From: Chloroflexota bacterium
GTDB taxonomy: Bacteria; Chloroflexota; Limnocylindria; Limnocylindrales; CSP1-4
DNA length: 17,394 nt
Direction: 5' to 3'
Assembly: GCA_021786915.1 (NCBI GenBank)
Contig: JAJYMP010000731.1
Location: forward strand, 1-17,394
Shown here: one piece after another, positions 1-7,162 of the stretch
Position numbering within the stretch: position 1 is the first letter of the stretch
Layout: each line of letters begins with the position of its first letter
Program-made: the position numbers and the translations under genes
Notes under the pieces: model-generated
What the model was told of the DNA's origin: nothing
Database searches by the model: none
The model's input: only the letters and a program-made list of their open reading frames with translations

Positions 1-247
1 CGACGCCCTCGGCCACCAGAGGGTGCGCGACCTGGAGCAGGACGGCGAGGGGTCCCGCGCCGAGGAGGAGCGCCGCCTCGCGGTTCAGGCGCCACGCCAC
101 CGAGTCAGGGCCGTACAGGCCGCGCGCGCCAGCGGCCCGCGCGGCGATCGGCGCTTCGCGCGGTGCGTCCTCCGGGTCCGGCGGCTCGGCTCGCCCGTCC
201 CGGTCGACGGCTAGCGGTCGCTCGGGCGCCGCCCGACCACCCACCAC
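1..247 (-). CDS. MpaB/DUF2236-family oxygenase-like protein, N-terminal part (runs off window)
   Basis: The 5' end of a minus-strand gene that leaves the window at base 1. The translated fragment contains LYGPDSVAWRLNRE, then ALLLGAGPLAVLLQVAHP and LVAEGV. This is the characteristic N-terminal signature of the DUF2236 family (oxygenase MpaB / latex-clearing rubber-oxygenase-like, heme-binding proteins). About 35 variable residues precede it. The start is uncertain: the only start codons upstream of the conserved block are adjacent GTGs (245-247 and 242-244), which lie inside the 3' end of bioY and give an overlap of about 34-37 bp. No strong ribosome binding site is visible. Catalytic and heme residues lie beyond the window edge, so the activity is inferred from family only. 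Same strand as bioY, so translational coupling is plausible. Confidence 0.7.
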   Translation of the reverse strand, partial: MVGGRAAPERPLAVDRDGRAEPPDPEDAPREAPIAARAAGARGLYGPDSVAWRLNREAALLLGAGPLAVLLQVAHPLVAEGV

Positions 248-855
248 GCCGCCGGGAACGCCCCTGCGGCCACGAGCAGCTTCACGACGTCGGCCGCCAG
301 GAACGGCACGAGGCCGAAGCGGACCGCGTCCGCCGCCGACAGCCCACCAGCGACGGCCAGCCAGGGCACGCCGACGAGGTAGATCATCGCGGTGCCCAGC
401 AGGTTCATCCCGACGGACCCGCCGATGTGGCGGTCCCAGCCGAGCTCGGCCAGCCGCCCGACCAGGGCGCCAGCGGCGATGAACCCCACGAGGTAGCCGC
501 CGCTCGTGCCGAGGATGACCTGCAGCCCGCCGCGCGACTCCGCGAAGACCGGGAGGCCGACGATGCCGAGGACGACGAAGAGTCCGACGGAGATGGCGCC
601 GCGGCGGAGGCCGAGCGAGCCGCCGACGATGAGGACCGCGAGGGTCTGGAGCGTGAACGGCACGGGATTGCCGGGCAGGGGCATGGAGATCCGCGAGCCA
701 AGGATCATCAGCGCCACACCCGCCAGCACGAGGCCCAGATCGCGGCTCCGCGGCGACACCCGCTCGCCCACGCGGACGGGCACGAGGAAATCGGCGATCG
801 TGAGGCCACGCTCAGCGGCAGAGACGCGGGGCAGGGAGGGGATCGCGTACGACAT
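211..855 (-). CDS. bioY: BioY family biotin transporter (substrate-binding S component)
   Basis: A 214-residue integral membrane protein of the BioY family, the biotin-binding S component of ECF-type vitamin importers. BioY can act alone or with an EcfA/EcfT energizing module, and no such module is in this window. Family signatures visible: RISMPLPGNPVPFTLQTLAV (residues 55-74), LGLRRGAISVGLFVVLGIVGLP (81-102), the glycine-rich TSGGYLVGF (117-125) and the C-terminal ADVVKLL (188-194). About six hydrophobic segments span residues 40-205. BioY proteins are usually about 180-200 residues; this one has an N-terminal cytosolic extension of about 35 residues. The ATG at 853-855 is preceded by a strong Shine-Dalgarno (GAGGAG) 3 nt upstream. 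The gene sits 187 bp after the FtsX-like permease on the same strand, and its leader has inverted repeats, so it may have its own promoter. Confidence 0.93.
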   Translation of the reverse strand: MSYAIPSLPRVSAAERGLTIADFLVPVRVGERVSPRSRDLGLVLAGVALMILGSRISMPLPGNPVPFTLQTLAVLIVGGSLGLRRGAISVGLFVVLGIVGLPVFAESRGGLQVILGTSGGYLVGFIAAGALVGRLAELGWDRHIGGSVGMNLLGTAMIYLVGVPWLAVAGGLSAADAVRFGLVPFLAADVVKLLVAAGAFPAAWWVVGRRPSDR

Positions 856-867
856 CGGCTCCTCAGG

Positions 868-884
868 GCGGGTTTGGAACCCGC
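868..884 (-). promoter_or_regulatory. Hairpin in the bioY 5' leader
   Basis: A perfect 7-bp inverted repeat (GCGGGTT / AACCCGC) with a 3-nt loop ends 12 nt before the bioY ATG and 3 nt before its Shine-Dalgarno. In RNA it would sit right beside the ribosome binding site. Further upstream is a second inverted repeat, CAGGA-N6-TCCTG (907-922), and a weak -10-like TAGACT on the minus strand near 894-899. These could be regulatory for a biotin transporter gene, but I recognise no known biotin operator (BirA, BioR or BioQ type) or riboswitch. Confidence 0.3.
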
Positions 885-1042
885 GTTGCGCGGAGTCTAC
901 CCGAAGCAGGAACCGAGTCCTGTGCCAAGCGGCCCGGGGAGGTCCGCATCGACACCCCAGAGCGTTGCCGGGGTGAGCACCAAGCCCGTGCTGGCGCCCG
1001 TGCCTCGATCTCCGGCCGCGACTACTCGATCGCCCGACGCGA

Positions 1043-3589
1043 CTACTCGCCCCGGACCGCCATCGGGATGGGCACGCGCCCGGCCAGCCGCGCCGGCTGT
1101 GCCGCGGCCAGCATCGCGAGGGCGATGCCGAGCACGATGGCGAGGGCCACCGTCGGCCAGGGCACGACGCTCATCGGCCCGGCCGCTCCCCCGCCACCCG
1201 AGAGCAGCACGCCGACGAGCACACCCGTGACGCTCCCCACCAGTCCGCCGATCGCGCCCAGGATCCCCGCCTCGACGAGCACGCTGCGCCAGACCTGGAC
1301 GCGGCTCATGCCAGCCGCCCGCAGCATGCCGATCTCACGCACCCGCTCGAGCGTGTCCATCGAGAGCGTGTTGACGATGCCCAGGGCCGCGATCACCACC
1401 GCCGCGAGCGCGAGCAGGTCCAGCAGGCCGAACAGCCGGTCGAGCGCGTCGCCAACCGCCCCGGACACGGCCGAGACGGGCGAGGCCGTGAGCGCCAGCT
1501 GCCGCGCCAGCGCCTCGACCTGGGGCTGCGCATCGGCCTGGCGGCCGGGGGCGTAGCGCACCGCGAACGCATCTGCGCCCAGCACCCCGAACTTCGAGGT
1601 CGCGTCGCCCCAGCCCACCAGCACCGCGTCACCGGTGCGGCCCGGGAAGCTGCGCGCGACGAGGCCGACCACCTTGAGGTTGACCAGTCCCTGCGACGTG
1701 GCGACGGCCATCGTGTCGCCGACGCCCACGCCAAGCCGGCTCGCTCGCGAGGCGGGCAGCACGATCGCGCCCGTGCCGTCGAGCGCGTTGAGCGCGGCGG
1801 TGCGATCGCCCGCCGTGAAGTCCAGGCGCCCGTCGGCCAGGAAGTCGGCGCCCCGGATCGCGACGGCCTCGAGCCGCGTGCCCGCGTACGCCAGGTCGAA
1901 CGACGCGATCGGCGTCGCGAGCGCGACCCCGTCGATCGACGAGAGCTGCGTGTCGATCCCGCTGGGGCCGACCGGCGCCGGGGCGATGGCCGTGAGGACC
2001 TCGTCCCCCGGCACGACGTCGGCGAGCCATGCGGTCGCCGACACGCGCGCGCTGCCGGCCACCGAGGCGAGCGCCACGACCATCGCGAGGCCGATGACGA
2101 GCGCACCGACGGTGAGCGTGGTGCGGCCCGGGTCGCGTCGGATCGCCGCCCGCGCCAGCCGCTCCTCGAGCCGCAGCAGGACGGCGAACGGCAGCCCGGC
2201 CAGTCGCGCGAGCGGGGCCAGGAGCGCGGGCGTGAGCAGGACGGCGACCAGCAGCAGGACGTACACGCCGACCGCGCGAGCCGGGATCGCGAGGTCAGTC
2301 GCGCCGCCGGGCAGAAGGAGCACGGCCGCCGTCCCGATCACCGCCACCACGACCACGAGCCAGCCGGTGTGGGCGCGGACGAGCCGCGACGTGTCGGACC
2401 GCACGCGCAGGACCGCGACCGGGCTGACCGCTGCCGCACGACGCGCCGGCTCGACCGCCGCGACGAGCGTGATGCCCACGCCCGACCCGATCCCCGCGAA
2501 CACGGCCCACGGCCCGATCACGGGCCCCTCGATCGCGAGCTGGCCGCTCGCCCGCAGCCACGCGGCGGCGAGATACGCGAGCAGCGTGCCGACCACGATG
2601 CCGAGCCCGGAGCCCGCGACCCCCAGGACCAGCGCCTGGGTGACGACGACGCGGACGATCTGCGAGCGCTGGGCGCCCGCGGCCCGCAACAGCCCGAGCT
2701 CGCGGATCCGCTCGACGACGGTCATCGCCATCGTGTTGAGGATCAGGATGGCAGCCGCGAACAGCGTGATGGCGGCGAGCAGCGCCATCGTGGCCCGGAT
2801 GTCGAGCGTGGAGGCACGCAAACTGGAGGCGACGTCCTGCGGCCGCGAGAGCACGTACGGCTGGAGGGTGAGCGCCTGCCCGATCGAGGCCGCGACCTGG
2901 TCCACGGGCGCCCCGGCGGCGAGCACGATGTCAACGCGCGTGACGCCGCCCACCTGCGCCGGGGGGGTGTCGCCGTCGGCGACGCTCAGCAGCTGCGCGG
3001 CGCGGATGGGCAGGACCACGGTGCGGCCGCCCGAGCCGAGCTCCGGTCCGTCGCCCCGGAGCACGCCCGTGATCTTGACGGTCAGCGGGGCGCCCATGCC
3101 CAGGATCTGCACGTTGTCGCCCAGTTCGAGCCCATCAGACGCGGCGAGCGTCTCGGTGACCAGTGCGGAGGTCTCGTCGGCGGGGGCGAGCGCGAGCCCG
3201 CGCGCGAGCGACAGGTCCCGGACGCGCGGCTCGGCGGAGGCGTCGATGCCGAGGACCGTGACCGGCGCCGTCTCGACCGGCCTGCCCGCCTGCGACGCGA
3301 GGAACGTCTTGCGCTCGATTGCCGGCGCCGTGAGCGCCACGCCCGGCACGGCGGCCAGCTGCTCGAGGGTCCCCGCCGAGAGCCCCGTCTCCTCGAACGC
3401 CGTCACCCGCAGGTCTGCGCGGCCCACCATCGAGGCCACGGTCCGGTCGATCGAGGCGTCGAGCCCGGCGTCCACGCCCAGAGCGGCCACCAGGACCCCG
3501 ACGCCGAGCGAGATCCCGATGACCGTGAGCAGCGTCCGTGCGCGCCGGGCCGCCAGCGCGCGCCAGGCGTAGCGGACGAGGCCGCGCAC
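1043..3589 (-). CDS. FtsX-like ABC transporter permease (two FtsX domains)
   Basis: An 848-residue permease of the FtsX/LolC-MacB superfamily, the membrane partner of the ATPase just upstream. Residues 18-40 form an N-terminal membrane anchor, followed by a large extracytoplasmic MacB-PCD-like domain (about 42-262). The first FtsX core spans about 265-395 and contains NTMAMTVVERIRELGLLRAAG (285-305). A hydrophobic linker and anchor region (about 410-515) and a second extracytoplasmic domain (about 515-715) follow. The second FtsX core spans about 720-840 and contains NTLSMDTLERVREIGMLRAAG (740-760). About ten membrane segments are expected, which is typical of the long duplicated permeases of high-GC Gram-positives and Chloroflexota. 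Such proteins work in lipoprotein, peptide or antibiotic export or in mechanotransmission, usually not import; the substrate here is unknown. The start is GTG at 3587-3589, 4 bp after the ATPase stop, implying translational coupling. Confidence 0.93.
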   Translation of the reverse strand: MRGLVRYAWRALAARRARTLLTVIGISLGVGVLVAALGVDAGLDASIDRTVASMVGRADLRVTAFEETGLSAGTLEQLAAVPGVALTAPAIERKTFLASQAGRPVETAPVTVLGIDASAEPRVRDLSLARGLALAPADETSALVTETLAASDGLELGDNVQILGMGAPLTVKITGVLRGDGPELGSGGRTVVLPIRAAQLLSVADGDTPPAQVGGVTRVDIVLAAGAPVDQVAASIGQALTLQPYVLSRPQDVASSLRASTLDIRATMALLAAITLFAAAILILNTMAMTVVERIRELGLLRAAGAQRSQIVRVVVTQALVLGVAGSGLGIVVGTLLAYLAAAWLRASGQLAIEGPVIGPWAVFAGIGSGVGITLVAAVEPARRAAAVSPVAVLRVRSDTSRLVRAHTGWLVVVVAVIGTAAVLLLPGGATDLAIPARAVGVYVLLLVAVLLTPALLAPLARLAGLPFAVLLRLEERLARAAIRRDPGRTTLTVGALVIGLAMVVALASVAGSARVSATAWLADVVPGDEVLTAIAPAPVGPSGIDTQLSSIDGVALATPIASFDLAYAGTRLEAVAIRGADFLADGRLDFTAGDRTAALNALDGTGAIVLPASRASRLGVGVGDTMAVATSQGLVNLKVVGLVARSFPGRTGDAVLVGWGDATSKFGVLGADAFAVRYAPGRQADAQPQVEALARQLALTASPVSAVSGAVGDALDRLFGLLDLLALAAVVIAALGIVNTLSMDTLERVREIGMLRAAGMSRVQVWRSVLVEAGILGAIGGLVGSVTGVLVGVLLSGGGGAAGPMSVVPWPTVALAIVLGIALAMLAAAQPARLAGRVPIPMAVRGE

Positions 3590-3593
3590 CGGG

Positions 3594-4433
3594 CTACAGC
3601 CCCAGCAGCGCGAGCCGGGCGATCAGCGGCGCGGCGGCGTGGTCGGAGCGGCGGCCCAGCACGATCTCGTCCTGGATCTGGCCGTCCCCCACCACGAACA
3701 CCCGGTCGGCGTAGGCGGCCGCCTTGGCGTCGTGGGTGACCAGCACGATCGTCTGGCCGCGCTCCATGCACGTCCGCCATAGCGCGCCCAGGATGTCGAG
3801 CCCGGTCCGGAAGTCGAGGTTGCCGGTCGGCTCGTCGGCGAACAGCAGGGCGGGCCGGGTCACGATCGCGCGGGCCACGGCGACCCGCTGCTGCTCGCCC
3901 GCGGACAGCTGGTCCGGTCGGTGGCGCTCCTTGCCCGTCAGGTCGACCAGGGCGATCGCCTCGCGGACCCGCCCCGCGAGCTCGTGGGATCTCGGGTCCT
4001 GCCCGGCGATGGTGAACGGCAGCGCCACGTTCTCGACCACGTTCATCAGCGGCACGAGGTTGAACGACTGGAAGACGAACCCCGTCCGCTCGCGGCGAAG
4101 CCGGGTCGCGTCCGAGTCCGACAGCCGACCGATCGGCTCGCCCTCGAGCAGGACCTCGCCGCTCGACGGCTGGTCGAGCCCGCCGAGGAGCTGGAGCAGC
4201 GTGCTCTTGCCCGAGCCCGACGGGCCCATGAGCGCCACGAACTCGCCGGGCATGACCGAGAGGCTGACGCCCCGGACCGCCTCGACGATCTCGCCGGGCA
4301 TGCGGTACTGCTTGGTCAGCGAGCGCGCCTCGAGGATCGGCAGGACGGTCCGGCGCGGCGCGGTGGCCTCGTCAGCGATGGTCGGCTGGAACGTCATGCG
4401 AGTCGGCGCCTCCCGGGCTGGACGGGATGTCAT
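3594..4433 (-). CDS. ABC transporter ATP-binding protein (LolD/MacB type)
   Basis: The ATPase of the FtsX-type transporter encoded directly downstream. Visible motifs over 279 residues: Walker A GPSGSGKS (70-77), Q-loop Gln122 in FVFQSFNLVP, signature LSAGEQQR (176-183), Walker B ALLFADEP (195-202), the family-typical DEPTGNLD, and H-loop VTHD (His234). The signature reads LSAGE rather than the usual LSGGE/LSGGQ, a conservative Gly-to-Ala change. The start is uncertain: the ATG at 4433 has no ribosome binding site, whereas the ATG at 4397 (Met13) has GGGAGG 11 nt upstream, so the shorter form is plausible. The region before residue 30 is not conserved in the family. The gene lies 43 bp downstream of the CAP-domain gene and 4 bp upstream of the permease. 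Confidence 0.93.
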   Translation of the reverse strand: MTSRPAREAPTRMTFQPTIADEATAPRRTVLPILEARSLTKQYRMPGEIVEAVRGVSLSVMPGEFVALMGPSGSGKSTLLQLLGGLDQPSSGEVLLEGEPIGRLSDSDATRLRRERTGFVFQSFNLVPLMNVVENVALPFTIAGQDPRSHELAGRVREAIALVDLTGKERHRPDQLSAGEQQRVAVARAIVTRPALLFADEPTGNLDFRTGLDILGALWRTCMERGQTIVLVTHDAKAAAYADRVFVVGDGQIQDEIVLGRRSDHAAAPLIARLALLGL

Positions 4434-4476
4434 CGATACGGTAGCCCGAGAGCGAGGCCCCGGTGGGCCGCGGACG

Positions 4477-5463
4477 TCATCCGCCGAAGAATCTGGCGGT
4501 GATCACCTGGAGGATCGACTCGATCAGACCGCCCTCGGGCGGCGAGTCCTTGATCTGCAGACCTCCCGGCGGCATGAACGGCGGCGCACTCGCGCTCGGC
4601 TGCTCGCTCGGCGGGGCCGTCTCGGAGGCGGCGGGTCCGGGAGTCGCGAGCGAACCGTCGTCCGGACCCGTGGTGGGGCTGGGCGACGGCGACGCGCTGG
4701 GGGGGGGCGACGGGCTGGGCGTGGGGGTGGGGGCCGCGGTCGGCTTCGTCGTCGGCCTGGTCGTCGGGCGAGTCGTGGGGCGGACGGTCGGGTGCGCAGT
4801 GGGCTGCGCGGTTGGCCGGGGCGTCACCACAGGCTTCGGGGTGGGCTTCGGGGTCGGTTTCGGGGTCGGCTTCGGGGTCGGCTTCGGCGTGGGCGCGGGT
4901 GCGGCCGAGCACGACTGGACGAACAGGGCGGTCCACATGAAGGTGTCGCCGGTTCCCTTGTAGGCCCCGACGGCCACGACGTCCCAGGCCTTGCCCATGA
5001 TGTTCGCGCGGTGGCCCGCCGAGTTCATGAACTGGTTGAAGATCCAGCTGGTGGCGTCGGCCTCCGACGCCCCGGGCCAGGTGACCGTCCCGATGTTCTC
5101 GCCCGCGAGCTTGAAGCAGTAGCCGTACTTGTACTGCATGTACCAGAACACGTTGTGGCTCGTGCCCAGGATGGTGTGCGAGAAGTAGTCCCGGTCGATC
5201 ATGTCCTGGCTGCGCCAGCGGGCGATCGTGCGCAGGGCCGTGTCGAGTCGAAGCGATCGGAGGCCCCCCGACACCCGCGCCTGGTTCTGGAGCGAGATCA
5301 GCTGCGCCTCGGAGGTGGAACTGAACGTGTTCGCGTCCCAGCCCAGCACCGCGGGAGCGGCCACGAGCTCTGTGGCGGTCACCGCGAATACGAGCGCGAG
5401 CAGCGCCAGCAGCCGACGCGGGTCGAGGCGGCGGGTCGCGTGGCGGCGGAGCAGGGCGGTCAT
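4477..5463 (-). CDS. Secreted CAP-domain (SCP/PR1) protein with Pro/Thr-rich tail
   Basis: A 328-residue exported protein. An Arg-rich N-terminus and hydrophobic stretch (about 18-40) form a signal peptide or membrane anchor. A CAP/SCP domain covers about 50-185: [23 protein letters not shown], the H-containing YFSH (His96), AGENIG (Glu122), [11 protein letters not shown] (His151) and a terminal QSC. Two cysteines (116 and 185) could form a disulfide. A low-complexity tail follows: five PTPK repeats (191-210), PTTR repeats (about 229-240) and a Ser/Pro/Ala region, ending in a short hydrophobic C-terminus (about 313-326). The tail may serve as a cell-wall spacer. Bacterial CAP proteins are extracellular and their functions are mostly unknown. 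Start ATG at 5461-5463; only a weak GAGAG lies about 11 nt upstream. Position directly before the ABC exporter genes suggests co-transcription. Confidence 0.88.
   Translation of the reverse strand: MTALLRRHATRRLDPRRLLALLALVFAVTATELVAAPAVLGWDANTFSSTSEAQLISLQNQARVSGGLRSLRLDTALRTIARWRSQDMIDRDYFSHTILGTSHNVFWYMQYKYGYCFKLAGENIGTVTWPGASEADATSWIFNQFMNSAGHRANIMGKAWDVVAVGAYKGTGDTFMWTALFVQSCSAAPAPTPKPTPKPTPKPTPKPTPKPVVTPRPTAQPTAHPTVRPTTRPTTRPTTKPTAAPTPTPSPSPPPSASPSPSPTTGPDDGSLATPGPAASETAPPSEQPSASAPPFMPPGGLQIKDSPPEGGLIESILQVITARFFGG
4831..4893 (-). repeat. 12-bp tandem coding repeat (PTPK units)
   Basis: Five consecutive near-identical 12-bp units, reading GGCTTCGGGGTC-like on the plus strand, encode five Pro-Thr-Pro-Lys repeats of the CAP protein tail. 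A less perfect Pro-Thr-Thr-Arg run follows nearer the C-terminus (about residues 229-240). Such tracts change length easily by slippage, in steps that keep the frame. Confidence 0.85.
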
Positions 5464-5548
5464 GCCGTGGCAACTCTCAAGCAGGCCGGCTCGGGGGGTC
5501 CGGCTCCGCTATGGTGGACTGCATCGGCGAGGCGTTCACCTCCCCACA

Positions 5549-5631
5549 GGTCCCGTACCGACAGGACCCGGGTACCACCCGCCGACGGTGTCACCGGTGA
5601 ATCGTCTCGCGCCCGGGCGATGACCGCCCGG
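5549..5631. other. Cluster of inverted repeats between the CAP gene and tRNA-His
   Basis: The 289 bp between the CAP-domain gene start and tRNA-His hold no convincing gene but contain three inverted repeats. These are a 7-bp imperfect stem at 5549-5568 (GGTCCYG / CGGGACC, one G-U pair), a perfect 10-bp palindrome TCACCGGTGA at 5591-5600, and a perfect 7-bp stem CCGGGCG-ATGAC-CGCCCGG at 5613-5631. They lie upstream of the CAP gene on the minus strand and could be promoter or operator elements or leader structure. Their function is unknown. Confidence 0.35.
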
Positions 5632-5677
5632 CCGTGGCTGCATCGTCGAGACATCGTCCGCCGCGGCCTTCCTCGCG

Positions 5678-5683
5678 TATACT
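5678..5683 (+). promoter_or_regulatory. Candidate -10 element for tRNA-His
   Basis: TATACT matches the sigma70 -10 consensus at five of six positions and stands out in a very GC-rich background, about 70 bp before the tRNA. No good -35 is visible at the normal spacing, so the call rests on the -10 alone. Confidence 0.35.
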
Positions 5684-5752
5684 GCGTCGGCCCTTCCCCG
5701 GCAGCCAGTGACCCGGTGTCCCACGACCGGTGAGGCGCCGGTCCGTGGCGCG

Positions 5753-5828
5753 GTGGCCTTAGCTCAATTGGCAGAGCATCGGATTGTGGCTCCGAAGGTC
5801 ACGGGTTCGAGCCCCGTAGGCCACCCCA
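5753..5828 (+). tRNA. tRNA-His (anticodon GTG)
   Basis: A complete cloverleaf. The acceptor stem GTGGCCT pairs with AGGCCAC, the D-arm is GCTC/GAGC, the anticodon stem TCGGA/TCCGA carries the loop TTGTGGC with anticodon GTG at 5786-5788, and the T-arm is ACGGG-TTCGAGC-CCCGT. The tRNA body is 73 nt and CCA is encoded (5826-5828). The base before the acceptor stem (5752) is G and the discriminator (5825) is C, the extra G-1:C73 pair that is the identity element of bacterial tRNA-His. It decodes CAC/CAT histidine codons. It lies between two minus-strand genes; a GC-rich stretch with CGCGCG repeats follows it, but no clear U-tract terminator. Confidence 0.97.
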
Positions 5829-5886
5829 ACCCTTCTGCGCGCGATTCGTGCCCGGGCGCGCGGCCGCGGAGCTCCCCCGGGCCCGG

Positions 5887-6786
5887 TCACCCGTTGCCGG
5901 CCGCCGCCCGCTCGACCACGTCGTCAAGGATCCGGCCGAGCGCCGCGACCGCGAGCGACAGGTGCCCCTCGCCCGACTCGAGGTGAGCGCGCACGCCCGG
6001 CACGTGCGGGGCGAGCCAGCGGCCGTGCGCCGGCGGAACCATGCGGTCCTGATCACCCTGCCAGACGGTGACCGGCACGCGGATCGACCCGAGGTCGAAC
6101 CCCCACGGCCGGACGAACGCCACGTCGTCGTCGTGCCAGCCCCAGATCCCGGTCGAGAGCGCCGACCGCATGTCGGCGGCCATGTGCTCGGCGAACTCGC
6201 CGCTCAGCGACGCGCCGTCAACCTCAGACACGAGGTCGCCCAACGCCGAGGCCACCTCCTCCGGGGTGACCGTGCCGAGGACGCGCTCCGCCTGCTCGAG
6301 GAACGACTCCAGCTCCTGCGGTCCTCGGAGCGCCGCCCCGAACTCGTCGATGTTGTCCTGGCCCATCCCGGCGAGGAAGTCGAGCCCCTCGGCGCCGAGC
6401 GGCGCAATGCCGGCGACTGAGGACGCGGCCGCGACGCGAGCGGGTAGGAGGGCCGCTGCGGCGAGGGCGTGCGGGCCGCCGCCGGACCAGCCGACCGTCA
6501 GGCAGCGATCCACGTCGAGCGCGTCGAGGACCGTCACGATGTCGTCCGTGGCGTCGCCGACCGTCCGGCCGGGCCGGCGATCGGAGCGTGCGTAGCCGGG
6601 GCGGGCGTACTGCACGACGCGGATGCCTCGCTCCGCCGCCGCCAGGAGCAGCGGCGCGTAGGCGACCAGCCCGCTCGGCGTGCCCGGCTGCCACAGGAGG
6701 GTCCAGCCGCCAGTCGGGCGTCCCGCGAGGACCTCGAGACCCCGTCCGTCGGGAGCCCGGATGATGCGCCTGCCGTCATCTGCCAC
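5887..6786 (-). CDS. Alpha/beta-fold hydrolase
   Basis: With a GTG start at 6784-6786 the product is 299 residues, normal for this family. Visible are the strand/oxyanion region LLWQPGTPSG (31-40), ARPGYARSD (61-69), the nucleophile elbow VGWSGGGPHA (Ser101), the acid region VWQGDQDRMVPP (Asp247 likely) and the catalytic histidine in SGEGHLSL (His275). The Ser-Asp-His triad is therefore intact. The cap region (about 130-225) is specific to this protein, so the substrate cannot be named; the family includes esterases, lipases and haloperoxidase-like enzymes. The open frame extends to an ATG at 7032, but that extra 82-residue segment shows no family features, while the GTG has a GAGG-type ribosome binding site (GACGAGGG) nearby. 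Same strand as the FAD/Fe-S gene, 376 bp downstream of it. Confidence 0.85.
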   Translation of the reverse strand: MADDGRRIIRAPDGRGLEVLAGRPTGGWTLLWQPGTPSGLVAYAPLLLAAAERGIRVVQYARPGYARSDRRPGRTVGDATDDIVTVLDALDVDRCLTVGWSGGGPHALAAAALLPARVAAASSVAGIAPLGAEGLDFLAGMGQDNIDEFGAALRGPQELESFLEQAERVLGTVTPEEVASALGDLVSEVDGASLSGEFAEHMAADMRSALSTGIWGWHDDDVAFVRPWGFDLGSIRVPVTVWQGDQDRMVPPAHGRWLAPHVPGVRAHLESGEGHLSLAVAALGRILDDVVERAAAGNG

Positions 6787-7162
6787 GTTGAGGCCCTCGT
6801 CGAGGGGCGGTCGGGCCGCCCGCTGCCACCACGATCGCACGATGGGCGGCCGGGCGCGCGGGGATGACGGCCAGATCCCGGCAGTCGGGCCGTGCTGACG
6901 CTGGACGCCGACGTCACGGACCCGCGGAGGCTGGGCAAGATCGACACGTTCGGCCAGTGGCAGGGGAGCGCGGACGACGCGCGGGCGGATGATGGAGGAG
7001 GCCGGCTCCGCCGACGGCAGGGTCATGCGCACGTGCCGATCAGCGTGCTCTTTTCAGCGTGCTCTTTTCCTCGTGCGCGGCGTACAGCCGACGGCCCCGG
7101 CGGTCGCGACGGTCGCGGGCGTCGATGCGCCCGCCCTCCTGACAGCGCGTGAGCGGGGCGCG
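6787..7162. other. Intergenic region with a 14-bp tandem repeat
   Basis: This 376-bp stretch between the FAD/Fe-S oxidoreductase and the hydrolase shows no convincing gene. Its one distinct feature is an exact tandem duplication of CAGCGTGCTCTTTT (7041-7054 and 7055-7068). This is unusually T-rich for the window and could contribute to a promoter or to termination after the upstream gene. The open frame crossing the region on the minus strand is the unsupported N-terminal extension of the hydrolase. Confidence 0.5.

Noticed and set aside
868..884. Resemblance of the bioY leader hairpin to a tRNA T-arm (tRNA remnant or attachment site)
   Set aside because: The loop does not match the conserved TTCRANN pattern and no D-arm, anticodon arm or acceptor stem is found beside it.
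1018..1049. 11-bp direct repeat GCGACTACTCG (1018-1028 and 1039-1049) spanning the permease stop
   Set aside because: Short, partly coding and without symmetry; likely a small local duplication with no sign of function.
1635..3572. Long plus-strand open frame (645 codons) opposite the FtsX permease
   Set aside because: Antisense shadow of a clear permease gene; its translation is Ser/Thr/Arg-biased low-complexity sequence without domains, as expected in GC-rich DNA.
4831..4893. Tandem 12-bp units considered as a CRISPR or regulatory array
   Set aside because: No spacers; the units lie in frame inside a gene and encode PTPK repeats.
5836..5886. GC-rich palindromic stretch after tRNA-His as a terminator
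   Set aside because: The CGCGCG repeats are simple-sequence palindromes with several competing pairings and no T-tract.
6787..7032. N-terminal extension of the alpha/beta hydrolase to an ATG at 7032
   Set aside because: No family similarity in these 82 residues and a better placed GTG with a ribosome binding site at 6786.
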